Shown: positions 52,661 to 62,092 of the stretch, piece after piece
Layout: the number at the start of each line of letters is the position of its first letter
How positions within the stretch are numbered: position 1 is the first letter of the stretch
Source of the DNA: UBA2329 sp964577215
GTDB taxonomy: Bacteria > Bacteroidota > Bacteroidia > Chitinophagales > Saprospiraceae
Direction: 5' to 3'
NCBI GenBank assembly: GCA_964577215.1
Contig: CAZNYK010000001.1
Location: 1-64,000 of the forward strand
Length of the DNA: 64,000 nucleotides
Notes under the pieces: model-generated
The model's input: the letters and a program-made list of their open reading frames with translations, nothing else
What the model was told of the DNA's origin: nothing
The model's database searches: none
Made by a program: the position numbers and the translations under genes

Positions 52661-55600
52661 ATGAAACCATTGAAAAACCGGTATTTGAATTATTTCCGGC
52701 TAATGTTTGCACTGCAATGCATGGTCCTTTTGCCGGCAGCGCTACAGCCGCTTCAAGCACAACAGAAACATATTTACATTGCCAACGACAACCACACCGA
52801 CTACTTCTGGTCGGCCGACGCGGCGGCCTATACCAACGTCGCCCTGAACGAGATAGACTATTACCTCGACCAGGCCGATGCCACCCTGGCTTTGCCCTCT
52901 CCTTACCAAAGCCGGTACAACTTAGACGGGGCATGGTATGCATACACCTACCGGCAGCACCGCACGGCACAACAGTTTGAACGGCTGATCAACCGCATCA
53001 AAAGCGGACACATCAGCCTGCCTTATAATTTCTTCGCCTCCACTTACGGCGGGCAACCCACCGAAGCCGTTTTGCGCGGCATGTACTGGCCGGGCAAACT
53101 GGAACGCCGCCACAATCTGAACCTGAGCCTTGCAGTGTCCATGGAAAATCAGACGCTCCCCCTGGGCCTGTCTTCCCTGTGGTCGGGCGCCGGCGCCAAG
53201 TATTCCTGGAAAGGGGTTTGCGGTTGCAGTTCGCCGGTGACTACCAATACCCTGAGAAACCGCAATCACGAAATATACCGGTACCGGGGATTGGACGGAG
53301 GCGAAGTGCTCATGAAGTGGTACTCCTTGACGCCGGCCGGCAATGTTTCGCTGGGAGGATATGCCGAAGCCCGCTATCACTTCTCCGTGGTGGAAACGAG
53401 CGATGCCTTTTGCAATACACCGCGCTACCCCTATAGCATTGCCGGCGCCTTCGGCTATGGATGGGACGACCTCGAACTCCTTACCGATATTTTTCCCCAG
53501 GTGGCGCAATCCAATTCCAATTCACTCAGGCAGGTGTACGTGTCCAATGAATCAGATTTTTTTGAGCACTTTGAGTCAGAGTACGATAGCGCAACACTCC
53601 CGTCAGAATCTGTAACCTACGGCAATGACTGGGACACGGACTGCGCCTCCATGGCGGGCGCCACCTCCCGGCTGAGAATGGCCATGGAAAAACTCCGGGC
53701 AGCTGAGGCAATGGCAAGCATCGCGGCTTTGCAGGACTCAGCGTTTTACCCTTCCGAGAACCCTCAAAGAGAGCAGGCATGGGTAGCGCTCGGCTCCTAC
53801 TGGGAGCACAATTTCGGCATTGGGGGATGTTGTAATACAGACCGGGCCTCCTGGCAGGCAGATCTCTACGAACAAGTGCAGGGCTACGTCGACACCCTGT
53901 ACAACTCTTCTCTCAGGGCGATCGCCGCGGCTGTCCGCAATCCTTCCTCCCTGCCGAGGTTTTTGGTTTTTAATGCCCTGGGAAGGCAGCGCAACGACTT
54001 TGCCGACCTGCCTTACGACGGCACTGCCGAAATCGAGGTTTTTGACGTGAAAGACAACCTGAAAGCGCCGCATCAACTCATTCAACGCAATGGGCAGCAA
54101 TACCTGCGCATTATGGCCCGGCAGGTTTCTCCGGCAGGGTACCGCACTTTTGAGATCCGCCCCGGATCCGCAGGACCTCCGCTTCCCAACGCCGCTGCCT
54201 GGAACGGGCAAGTACTTGAAAACGAATATTACCGGCTCACTGTCACCTCGCAAGGGGTTATTTCCAGCTTGATTGACAAACAAAACAACAACGAGGAGTT
54301 TGTAACCCCGGCCAACGGCAGATACCTCAATGACTTCGGCCAGGGGCTTGCCGCAGGAGGCGTTATTACCTTATTGGACAACGGCCCGGTATCCGCCACC
54401 CTTTCCTGCAGCGGCCCTGATCCCCTGCCCCACACCACTCTGATCACATTGTACAAAAACATCAATCGCATAGATATTGAAAACCGCATTACTTCCAACT
54501 TCGGCGACGGCATACGCACCTATTCCTTTTCTTTCAACCTCCAGTCGCCTACCCTGTGGCACGAAGAACTGGGCGCCATTCTCAAAGCCAAATACACTTC
54601 CAATGGCGGCCATTACGCGCCGCCGGGTCAACCCATTCGTCACGACTGGCAGACGCTCAACCACTTTGCCGACATAGGCGGCGCAGGCAAAGGCGTTACC
54701 CTTTCCAACCTCGGCGCCGCATTTATGAAGTTGGGCAATAGCTCTGCTAACTTCCTCGACGAAAACAGTTCCCAGATCAATGTGCTCATCGGCGGCAGGA
54801 TGGCCGGTTCCGGCCCGGGTATCGCCAACCAGTTCAACCAGACAGACTTCCCCAACGCTTTCTCCCTGCGTACCCGCTCCACAGCTTTCGATCCCGCAGA
54901 GGCCATGCAGTTTGCGCTGGAACACCAAAATCCGCTCGTAGCCGCTATGATCGAGGGCGAAGCGCAGGCGCCGCTTCCAGACACGGGTTTCACCCTTATC
55001 GACATACCCAATCCCAACTTGTTGCTCTGGGCAATCAAACCTTCGGAAGAAGGTATGGCCGACGGAGGCTTGATGATGAGGCTTTGGAACATGGGGCAAC
55101 AAACCGAAGAGGCTCTCGTCCACTTTTCGCGGCCCGTGTTAGAGGCGCGTAAAGCAACGCACCTGGAGACAGACACAGGGCCGGCCGCAATTGAAAACGG
55201 CGCTTTGCCTCTCCAAATCGGCAGCCGGAAGATGGAAACCTATCGCGTTTTTTTGGATTCTGCCTCAGTGGATTGTTCAACGACCGGTTCACTGATGCAA
55301 ACCATCTGCCAGGGGGAATCATTCGAAGGCTACTCACAGAGCGGCACGTATGCGGATACGCTCAGCGCGGCCAACGGCTGCGACAGCGTGCGCACCCTTG
55401 TTCTCACGGTACTTCCCAATGCATCCGCCACCCTGAACCGGACCATCTGCCAGGGGGAGTCATTCGAGGGCTATTCGCAAAGCGGCACGTATGCGGATAC
55501 GCTCAGCGCNNNNNNNNNNNNNNNNNNNNNNNNNNNNNNNNNNNNNNNNNNNNNNNNNNNNNNNNNNNNNNNNNNNNNNNNNNNNNNNNNNNNNNNNNNN

Positions 55601-56275
55601 NNNNNNNNNGCCAACGGCTGCGACAGCGTGCGCACCTTACATCTTCAGGTAATACCGGCCCTGGATACGGTACAAGTTGCCCTGGTCGCCTGCGATTCGA
55701 GTGCGGCGGGCGAATTCCTGGTAGTACTTACGAGTCAATTCGGTTGCGACAGCGTGGTAATTACCACGGTCGCCTATTTTCCGCTCGAATTGGAAATTGA
55801 AATCATACCCGCCACCATAGGCATGAACGATGGCACCGCTACGGTATTCCCTTCCGGCGGGCAAGGACCATACACTGTTCTCTGGAGTACCGGCGATACG
55901 GGAAACACCGTAACAGGCCTGGCTGCAGGAACCTATTCGCTCAGCCTCACAGATGCCTCCGGATGCGAGGAGGAGGTAGTTTTCGAGGTTCCCCAGGCTT
56001 CAAGCCTGAAAAACATTTCTTCCCTTAGTTCTTTTGAAGCCTTCCCCAACCCTGCCACCGATCAGCTGCGCCTTCAATTGCAGTTTGCCCGCGTGGAGCG
56101 CGGCATCCTCATGCTGCAAGACAAGCTGGGCCGGGCGGTGTACCGCTCGCCTTTTGAAGGGAGCGAATACAATACCGACATCAGCATAAAACATCTGTTA
56201 TCAGGAGTTTATCACTTGAGGGTTGTGGTCGGCAAGCAGGAGGAGGTAAAACAAATAGTAATACACAGCAACTGA
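52661..56275 (+). CDS. Secreted GH38-like protein with repeats and T9SS tail, interrupted by a gap
   Basis: A large secreted protein. The signal peptide is MKPLKNRYLNYFRLMFALQ... ending near LQAQ. Residues ~36-880 resemble glycoside hydrolase family 38 (alpha-mannosidase type): the metal motif H-x-D is NDNHTDYFW, followed by GH38-like alpha and beta domains. The region expected to hold the nucleophile reads SMENQTLPLG and is not canonical, so activity is uncertain. About 47-residue repeats (QGESFEGYSQSGTYADTLS) follow, interrupted by the assembly gap. Then come a SprB-like domain and a T9SS sorting tail (FPNPATDQLRLQL). The ATG at 52661 is preferred over one at 52583, which lacks a signal peptide. 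It may trim or bind surface glycans. Confidence 0.75.
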   Translation: MKPLKNRYLNYFRLMFALQCMVLLPAALQPLQAQQKHIYIANDNHTDYFWSADAAAYTNVALNEIDYYLDQADATLALPSPYQSRYNLDGAWYAYTYRQHRTAQQFERLINRIKSGHISLPYNFFASTYGGQPTEAVLRGMYWPGKLERRHNLNLSLAVSMENQTLPLGLSSLWSGAGAKYSWKGVCGCSSPVTTNTLRNRNHEIYRYRGLDGGEVLMKWYSLTPAGNVSLGGYAEARYHFSVVETSDAFCNTPRYPYSIAGAFGYGWDDLELLTDIFPQVAQSNSNSLRQVYVSNESDFFEHFESEYDSATLPSESVTYGNDWDTDCASMAGATSRLRMAMEKLRAAEAMASIAALQDSAFYPSENPQREQAWVALGSYWEHNFGIGGCCNTDRASWQADLYEQVQGYVDTLYNSSLRAIAAAVRNPSSLPRFLVFNALGRQRNDFADLPYDGTAEIEVFDVKDNLKAPHQLIQRNGQQYLRIMARQVSPAGYRTFEIRPGSAGPPLPNAAAWNGQVLENEYYRLTVTSQGVISSLIDKQNNNEEFVTPANGRYLNDFGQGLAAGGVITLLDNGPVSATLSCSGPDPLPHTTLITLYKNINRIDIENRITSNFGDGIRTYSFSFNLQSPTLWHEELGAILKAKYTSNGGHYAPPGQPIRHDWQTLNHFADIGGAGKGVTLSNLGAAFMKLGNSSANFLDENSSQINVLIGGRMAGSGPGIANQFNQTDFPNAFSLRTRSTAFDPAEAMQFALEHQNPLVAAMIEGEAQAPLPDTGFTLIDIPNPNLLLWAIKPSEEGMADGGLMMRLWNMGQQTEEALVHFSRPVLEARKATHLETDTGPAAIENGALPLQIGSRKMETYRVFLDSASVDCSTTGSLMQTICQGESFEGYSQSGTYADTLSAANGCDSVRTLVLTVLPNASATLNRTICQGESFEGYSQSGTYADTLSXXXXXXXXXXXXXXXXXXXXXXXXXXXXXXXXXXANGCDSVRTLHLQVIPALDTVQVALVACDSSAAGEFLVVLTSQFGCDSVVITTVAYFPLELEIEIIPATIGMNDGTATVFPSGGQGPYTVLWSTGDTGNTVTGLAAGTYSLSLTDASGCEEEVVFEVPQASSLKNISSLSSFEAFPNPATDQLRLQLQFARVERGILMLQDKLGRAVYRSPFEGSEYNTDISIKHLLSGVYHLRVVVGKQEEVKQIVIHSN
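55301..55636 (+). repeat. 141-bp coding tandem repeat containing the assembly gap
   Basis: The unit starting at 55301 recurs at 55442, giving a 141-bp (47-codon) period. The second copy runs into the gap at 55510, and sequence resumes at 55610 at the matching repeat phase (GCCAACGGCTG...). The true number of copies is unknown. Confidence 0.8.
55510..55609. other. Assembly gap (100 N) inside a tandem repeat
   Basis: Exactly 100 N. The left flank ends at repeat phase 55368 and the right flank resumes at phase 55370 of the first unit. The missing length should therefore be 1 plus a whole number of 141-bp units, which also keeps the reading frame. Confidence 0.97.
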
Positions 56276-57348
56276 TGAAAAGCCTGTTATTTGTAGTTGG
56301 CGCGAGGCCCAACTTCATTAAGATAGCCCCCATCTGCAAGGCGTTGAAGGATACGCCTCACATGCCGTTCAAAATAGTGCATACCGGACAGCACTACGAC
56401 CGCCTGATGTCGGATGTGTTCTTCGACGAACTCGAAATTCCCGCACCGGATTTTCACCTGAATATCGGCTCCGGAAACCATGGGCAACAAACCGGCGCCA
56501 TGATGGCCATGCTGGAGGAACTATGCCTGACGCACCCGTTTTCCGCCATAGTGGTAATTGGCGATGTGAATTCTACGCTTGCCGGCGCTTTGGTGGGCGC
56601 CAAGTTGCACATCCCCGTGGCGCACGTGGAATCCGGCCTGAGGAGTTTCAACCGCGCCATGCCGGAGGAGATCAACCGCGTGGTCACCGATCACGTTTCC
56701 GACATCCTGTTTGCCCCCACCCAGACAGCTATGCTCAACCTGGAACGGGAGGGGCTGGAAGACCGCGCATTTTTCAGCGGCGATGTGATGTACGACATGA
56801 GCCTTCAGGGGCTGGAAAAAGCGCGGGAGAAGTCAAATGTATTGAGTTCGCTGCAACTGGTTTCAAGTGGCTACTACTTAGCCACCTTGCACCGGCCATA
56901 CACAGTGGACGACCCTGCGGGCCTGAAGGAGGTCATGACAGGTTTGTCAGAACTCGACAAACCCGTCGTGTTGGCGGCTCATCCCCGTCTGCGGAAAAAC
57001 CTGGAACAGTTTGCCGTTTCACCCGGACCGAATGTCCGGATCACCGAGCCGTTCGGATACCTGGACTTCCTGATCCTGATAAAAGAAGCGGACAAAGTGA
57101 TCACAGATTCCGGGGGGATACAGAAGGAAAGCTTCTTCCTGCAAACGCCATGCCTGACATTGCGCCCGGAGACTGAATGGATTGAAACGGTAGAAGCCGG
57201 GGCCAATATCCTGGTCAAGGAACGCACGGCACAGGCCATACTCGGGGCCGCAAAACTGAAAATGACGCCCGCTTTTGAAAGCAGGCCATACGGACAAGGC
57301 AACGCCGGCAAAATAATTGTTGACTTTATTCAATCCCGGTATACTTAA
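56275..57348 (+). CDS. WecB-family 2-epimerase, WbpI-like
   Basis: A 357-residue UDP-sugar 2-epimerase of the non-hydrolysing type. It has VVGARPNFIKIAP, HTGQHYDRLMSDVFFDELEIPAPD and VESGLRSFNRAMPEEINRVVTDHVSDILFAPT, followed by FSGDVMYD. The DHVSDILF and GDVMYD forms resemble WbpI, which epimerises UDP-2,3-diacetamido-glucuronic acid to the manno form, more than WecB itself. With the WlbA-like enzyme at 10684 this suggests a diacetamido-mannuronic acid route. The ATG overlaps the previous stop by one base (TGATG). Confidence 0.85.
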   Translation: MKSLLFVVGARPNFIKIAPICKALKDTPHMPFKIVHTGQHYDRLMSDVFFDELEIPAPDFHLNIGSGNHGQQTGAMMAMLEELCLTHPFSAIVVIGDVNSTLAGALVGAKLHIPVAHVESGLRSFNRAMPEEINRVVTDHVSDILFAPTQTAMLNLEREGLEDRAFFSGDVMYDMSLQGLEKAREKSNVLSSLQLVSSGYYLATLHRPYTVDDPAGLKEVMTGLSELDKPVVLAAHPRLRKNLEQFAVSPGPNVRITEPFGYLDFLILIKEADKVITDSGGIQKESFFLQTPCLTLRPETEWIETVEAGANILVKERTAQAILGAAKLKMTPAFESRPYGQGNAGKIIVDFIQSRYT

Positions 57349-57403
57349 TGAAAGCATTTTTCGCCCGGCACACCATCCAGTATCTGATCGAAAACAAAAG
57401 ACG

Positions 57404-58222
57404 ATGAGTTCCCACTCCCTTCCAAAAGAGACCTTTGACCAAAATTCCTCGAAAACCCGGGATTTCACCCTTGCCATGTTGCAGCGGCTCTTCGATAGCT
57501 TAGAGGCCGCGGGGTACAAATTTCAAACCTTCGCCGAATTTTTGACCGCACCGCAGCCCAAGGCCGTTATTTTAAGACACGATATCGATGCCAGGAAAAC
57601 GCATGCGCTTACCTTCGCCCGTCTTCAAAAAGAAAGGGGAATTAAAGGAAGCTATTACTTTCGCATCGTGCCGGAGAGCTTCGACGCCGGCATCATCCGG
57701 GAAATATTTGAAATGGGGCATGAAATAGGCTACCATTACGAAGACATGGACATAGCCCAGGGCGATCATCGCAAGGCCATTCAATTGTTTGCCCGCCACC
57801 TGGAAAAAATCCGGGAGATAGCTCCGGTATCCACCATTTGCATGCACGGCAGCCCCCGTTCCAGCCACGACAACCGCGATTTGTGGAAACATTACGATTA
57901 CCGCGATTTTGGAATCGCCGGCGAGCCGTACTTCGACCTGGATTTTTCATCCCTTTTTTACCTCACCGACACCGGGCGGCGCTGGGACGGGCACAAGGTG
58001 AGCATCCGCGACAAAGTGGAAAACAACTTTGGGCTGTCTTTTCATGAAACCCAGGAGGTAGTGGATTGCCTGCTCAAGGGCGCCTTCCCTCCCTGCGCCA
58101 TGTTCACCTTCCACCCGCAACGATGGACGGACTCCCCGCTCCTCTGGCTGAAGGAGAAGTACTTCCAGGAACTGAAAAACGTGGTGAAGTCCGCCATAGT
58201 ACAGCGGGCAAATTCTCAATAA
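57404..58222 (+). CDS. Polysaccharide deacetylase-like protein, fourth of four
   Basis: A 272-residue NodB-fold protein. The first motif is VILRHDIDARKTHAL, with the metal-binding Asp in RHDID, and the second is HEIGYHYEDMD. A third motif, STICMHGSPRSSHDN, holds further histidines. The frame is open upstream to 57317 inside the previous gene; the ATG at 57404 is the first that follows its stop. It lies 55 bp after the wbpI-like gene. Confidence 0.78.
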   Translation: MSSHSLPKETFDQNSSKTRDFTLAMLQRLFDSLEAAGYKFQTFAEFLTAPQPKAVILRHDIDARKTHALTFARLQKERGIKGSYYFRIVPESFDAGIIREIFEMGHEIGYHYEDMDIAQGDHRKAIQLFARHLEKIREIAPVSTICMHGSPRSSHDNRDLWKHYDYRDFGIAGEPYFDLDFSSLFYLTDTGRRWDGHKVSIRDKVENNFGLSFHETQEVVDCLLKGAFPPCAMFTFHPQRWTDSPLLWLKEKYFQELKNVVKSAIVQRANSQ

Positions 58223-58314
58223 AGCAGTTTTTGCCTTAAAGCAAGCCCGCCTCAACCTCGCTATGCACGTCTCCCCCAAATAATCTTTGAAACACTCCAA
58301 AAAAGCCTTAAGGC

Positions 58315-61300
58315 GTGCCTTACAATTTTAAACCCATACATCAGAAAATTCTCGTCCCCAAGAAAAGTGATTTGCTCCTGGTCCGGGTGATGATTTTCGG
58401 CGCTTGCCTGATCCTCGTCCATTTCATTGGGTGGTTTTTCGATCCGGCGCACCGGGGGCATGAGCTTTTGTTCTGGGTGTTGGCCATCTCTTTCGGATAC
58501 AAGATTCTACACTTCTTGTACGAATGGCATTACTTAGCATCCATGAAAGAGACCAAAACCCCGGTTTCTTCCCGGCAATGGACAGTGGACATGCTGACCA
58601 CCTATGTGCCGGGCGAACCCTATGAAATGGTCGTAAAGACCCTCGAGGCCATGAAAGCGGTCACTTATCCGCATACTACCTATTTGTGCGATGAAGGCAA
58701 CGATCCCTATCTCAAAGAAGTCTGTAAAAAACTCGGGGTTATCCATGTGTATCGCGGCCCTGACAAAACAGACGCCAAGGCCGGCAACATCAACTATGCG
58801 CTTGAGCGTCATGCCCGCGGAGAAATCTGCATCATACTCGACCCCGACCATGTGCCCGTTCCGGAGTTCATCGATCGCGTCATACCATATTTTGAAAACC
58901 CGCAGATCGGGTTCGTGCAATGCATCCAGGGTTATTCCAATTTCGGAGAAAGCTTTGTAGCCCGCGCAGCGGCCGAACAGACCTTTCTGTTTTATGGTCC
59001 CCTGATGATGGGCATGCACCGGCGAGGCACGGTGCAGGCCATCGGCGCCAACTGTACTTTCCGCCGAACTGCGTTGGACAGCATCGGCGGCCATGCGGCC
59101 GGCCTCTGCGAAGACATGCACACCTCCATGCGTTTGCACGCCGCCGGATGGAAATCGGTTTACGTACCGGAACTGCTCACCCGGGGCCGGGTACCTACTG
59201 CGCTGTCGGCTTATTTCCAGCAACAGTTGAAATGGGCCCGGGGAAGTTTTGACCTGTTGTTCAAGGTTTATCCAAGGTTGTTCTCTACCTGGACCCCGCA
59301 ACAACGCATGCACTACCTGCTCACGCCTATGTATTTTTTATACGGGCTCATCGGCTTGATTGACATCGGTGTTCCCATCGTTTCGCTAATGAGCTTTGAA
59401 GTACCGTTAACCATAGAATTCCAAAGTTTTGTTTTCCGCGTTCTGCCCCTGATCCTCGCCGTTTTTGTCATCCGGCACTTCGCACAGCATTTTGTGCTGG
59501 ATGAATACGAACGCGGTTCCCATTACAGAGGAGGATTGCTCAGAGTAGGCACCTGGTGGGTTTATCTGCTGGGATTTGTTTATGCCGTACTGGGGAAAAA
59601 AGTGCCTTATATCCCAACGCCTAAGGATGACGTAAGGCAGAACGACTGGAAAGGCAGTATCCCCAATCTTATGGCTATCGGGGTTAGTATTTTCGCCATT
59701 GTCTATGGGCTGAGATATGACTTCACCCCCTTTTCTCTTATCATGGCCGGGTTTGCAGGTTTGAATATCCTTTTACTGGGAATTGTGGTTTTGGCCGGCC
59801 AGCAAAAATTGAGAGACGAGATAGCCCAGGTATTCACATCCAATGTACGCGCGTCGTTAATGAGCGCCTCGCTCCGGTTCAGGCAAAATATCGTTTACCG
59901 GATTATCCGTCATCATACAGTTGCCGCCGGCTTGATTTTATTAGGCTTGGGCATCACTTTTTCCGGCCGGCCCTGTACATACCGAGGCTTTCATCCGGAT
60001 AAAGAGGGCTATCCAAAGAATAAAATGGCCGGGCCGGTTGACGCCGAAGAACCCTTTTGGAAAAAATCAAAACGGAGTGAAGGGACAAAGGCACAACAAT
60101 CGCCATACTTGTTCGAGGGCTATAAGATATCTCTTCCAGACTCTAACTTTTTAGACAGAATTGAGGCCATCTTACTGCAAAAAACAGAACCCCGGAAATA
60201 TTTGCTCATCCGTTTGAGCTTGCCGGCGCCTGCTGAAATGCCTCCTGCCGTTTGGGATGTTCTCTCCGGGCAAATAGACCTTGTATCAGAACTGATGCAG
60301 GATTATAAAAAACCGGTAGTGCTGTGCATAGAGATCGATGCGGCAGAGCCCGATAGTATTAGTGCCGGCTTTCAACATGTGGCTCGCCGGTTCAAACAGC
60401 GCAGCGGAACCAATGTTTCTTTTGCCTGGCCCTTCCGCCTTGGAAATGAAAACCGGTTTCCCGGCCCGGATTATGTGGATATGATCTTCGTGGAGCAATC
60501 AAACGCCCTGACCGGTTACTTCCCGGCACAATTGACAAGCGCCGGGTTCGACCGGCCTGTTATCTTAGCCCTGGGCCAGAACGCTCAGGCCGCACCGCTC
60601 AGGAATGTAGTCGAACCATTTGAGGAAGCGGGAATAGATGTAATAGGTACAATGCAATGGCGTCAGCCCCCTCTGCAATTCGGAAAAAATGCAACAGGGG
60701 ACTCCATTCCCTCGACATTTGCACAAGTAGAAAAACCTAAAGACAAACTCCAGGAAAAAGAAAATCCCGCCACCGGCCTGGTGTACAACAAGGAGTGCGG
60801 GCAATACCAATGGATAGTGGAGGGAGCCCCTTTTTATGTCAAAGGAGTTTTTTACAACCCGGAGCAAGACCGGCGCGACAGGGGCCGGCCCCTCACCCGG
60901 CGGCAATTGGAGCAAGACTTTAAGCTTATTAAAGACATGGGGGCAAATGCGATAAGCCGGAGCGCTATGACGATATACGACCACAATATCATCAGCATGG
61001 CGCAGCAGGAAGGGCTTCGCATCGTGTACCGCTTTCCCATGGCGCCGGATATTGACTACCTCCACGATACCCATACCGTCAACAAAATGAAAGCCCGTGT
61101 ATTGCAATGGGTGAACAGGCACAAAATGCATCCGGGCATCATTGCGTGGAGCCTGGGGAACGATACGTGGCATAAGCTGGGCTACTACTTTCATCAGCCA
61201 TATCTCTCAGAAGTCCGCATGGCATACGTAGCTATGATTGAGCAAATAACCGCGGAGATAAAAAATTCAGACCCTGGGCGGCCTGTGATTGTTTCCATGG

Positions 61301-62088
61301 GCGGCGGCTCAGATTTGGCCGGAGCATTAGACGATTTTTACCATGCCGCTCCTTCTCTTGATATCATGTCCATTTCAGCCTACAGCACAGATGAGTACGC
61401 CACTGCCCGGAATTTAATCCAACAGCGGTACCCGGGGCGTCCCTTCCTGGTGGACGAGTTCGGGGAAAAAGCTTCTCCTCAACGGCACGACCTTAGGCCC
61501 GGGCAGGAAAACAGTTTTGAAAAAGCCCGCCTGTACTCGACGATCTGGGATCGTCAAATCGCGGCAAATAAGGGAGAGAACTTGGGCGGCATTGCCTATT
61601 GCTGGCGCGACAGGGCGGAGACAACGGCTGTGTTTTCCGGCTTGACGGATTACAAAGGGCGTCTGAAACCCGCCTATTATGCGCTCAAGCAGTCCTGGAC
61701 CGGAGAGCCCCAAACCTTTGCTTTAAGCGATTTCCGGCTGCACTGGAAAAAAACCCTGGTGACCGAACACGATTATTACCATGAATTCACCGTTGTCTCT
61801 CCTTTTGCTTCAGATGCTTCCCTGACGTACGAGTGGTACTGGTGTGACGAAAGCCGGTTCGGCTGGCGGGATCATATCCTGATAGACAGGACGGCCCCCC
61901 TGGCCTCCGAAAAGGAGAAAGTCGTGAGGGTTTGGCGCAGAGATGCAGCCGATCGCATTTTCACCAAAGAGAACGGCAGCCGCCTGTACATCAAGGATAG
62001 CAATATACGCGGCAACCCCTCGCGGATTTACCTGCACTTGTCAGACAAAACCGGAAACGTGGTGGTAGCTTCCTGCCCGATCTATTAG
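58315..62088 (+). CDS. Processive GT2 synthase fused to two glycosidase-like domains
   Basis: A 1257-residue membrane protein starting at GTG. Residues ~80-330 form a cellulose-synthase-type GT2 domain: Asp126 (CDEG), Asp176/Asp178 (DPD), Glu266-Asp267 and the QxxRW-like Gln303-Trp307 (QQLKW). Two helices precede it and about six follow, ending near residue 560. Residues ~640-770 look like a degenerate GH26 domain (NVSFAWPFRLGNENRFPGPDYVDMIFVE). Residues ~775-1160 are a GH2-like TIM barrel in which the acid/base motif is WSLGND (Asp950, not Glu), while the nucleophile region DEFGEK keeps Glu1048. A beta-rich tail follows. It may make a beta-glycan and edit or bind it as it emerges. The side of the membrane for the C-terminal half is uncertain because the helix count is even. 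Confidence 0.85.
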   Translation: MPYNFKPIHQKILVPKKSDLLLVRVMIFGACLILVHFIGWFFDPAHRGHELLFWVLAISFGYKILHFLYEWHYLASMKETKTPVSSRQWTVDMLTTYVPGEPYEMVVKTLEAMKAVTYPHTTYLCDEGNDPYLKEVCKKLGVIHVYRGPDKTDAKAGNINYALERHARGEICIILDPDHVPVPEFIDRVIPYFENPQIGFVQCIQGYSNFGESFVARAAAEQTFLFYGPLMMGMHRRGTVQAIGANCTFRRTALDSIGGHAAGLCEDMHTSMRLHAAGWKSVYVPELLTRGRVPTALSAYFQQQLKWARGSFDLLFKVYPRLFSTWTPQQRMHYLLTPMYFLYGLIGLIDIGVPIVSLMSFEVPLTIEFQSFVFRVLPLILAVFVIRHFAQHFVLDEYERGSHYRGGLLRVGTWWVYLLGFVYAVLGKKVPYIPTPKDDVRQNDWKGSIPNLMAIGVSIFAIVYGLRYDFTPFSLIMAGFAGLNILLLGIVVLAGQQKLRDEIAQVFTSNVRASLMSASLRFRQNIVYRIIRHHTVAAGLILLGLGITFSGRPCTYRGFHPDKEGYPKNKMAGPVDAEEPFWKKSKRSEGTKAQQSPYLFEGYKISLPDSNFLDRIEAILLQKTEPRKYLLIRLSLPAPAEMPPAVWDVLSGQIDLVSELMQDYKKPVVLCIEIDAAEPDSISAGFQHVARRFKQRSGTNVSFAWPFRLGNENRFPGPDYVDMIFVEQSNALTGYFPAQLTSAGFDRPVILALGQNAQAAPLRNVVEPFEEAGIDVIGTMQWRQPPLQFGKNATGDSIPSTFAQVEKPKDKLQEKENPATGLVYNKECGQYQWIVEGAPFYVKGVFYNPEQDRRDRGRPLTRRQLEQDFKLIKDMGANAISRSAMTIYDHNIISMAQQEGLRIVYRFPMAPDIDYLHDTHTVNKMKARVLQWVNRHKMHPGIIAWSLGNDTWHKLGYYFHQPYLSEVRMAYVAMIEQITAEIKNSDPGRPVIVSMGGGSDLAGALDDFYHAAPSLDIMSISAYSTDEYATARNLIQQRYPGRPFLVDEFGEKASPQRHDLRPGQENSFEKARLYSTIWDRQIAANKGENLGGIAYCWRDRAETTAVFSGLTDYKGRLKPAYYALKQSWTGEPQTFALSDFRLHWKKTLVTEHDYYHEFTVVSPFASDASLTYEWYWCDESRFGWRDHILIDRTAPLASEKEKVVRVWRRDAADRIFTKENGSRLYIKDSNIRGNPSRIYLHLSDKTGNVVVASCPIY

Positions 62089-62092
62089 ACAA

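Noticed and set aside
55301..55509. Two tandem units as a CRISPR-like or mobile element
   Set aside because: The repeat is in frame and codes for a secreted-protein module, so it is a protein repeat.
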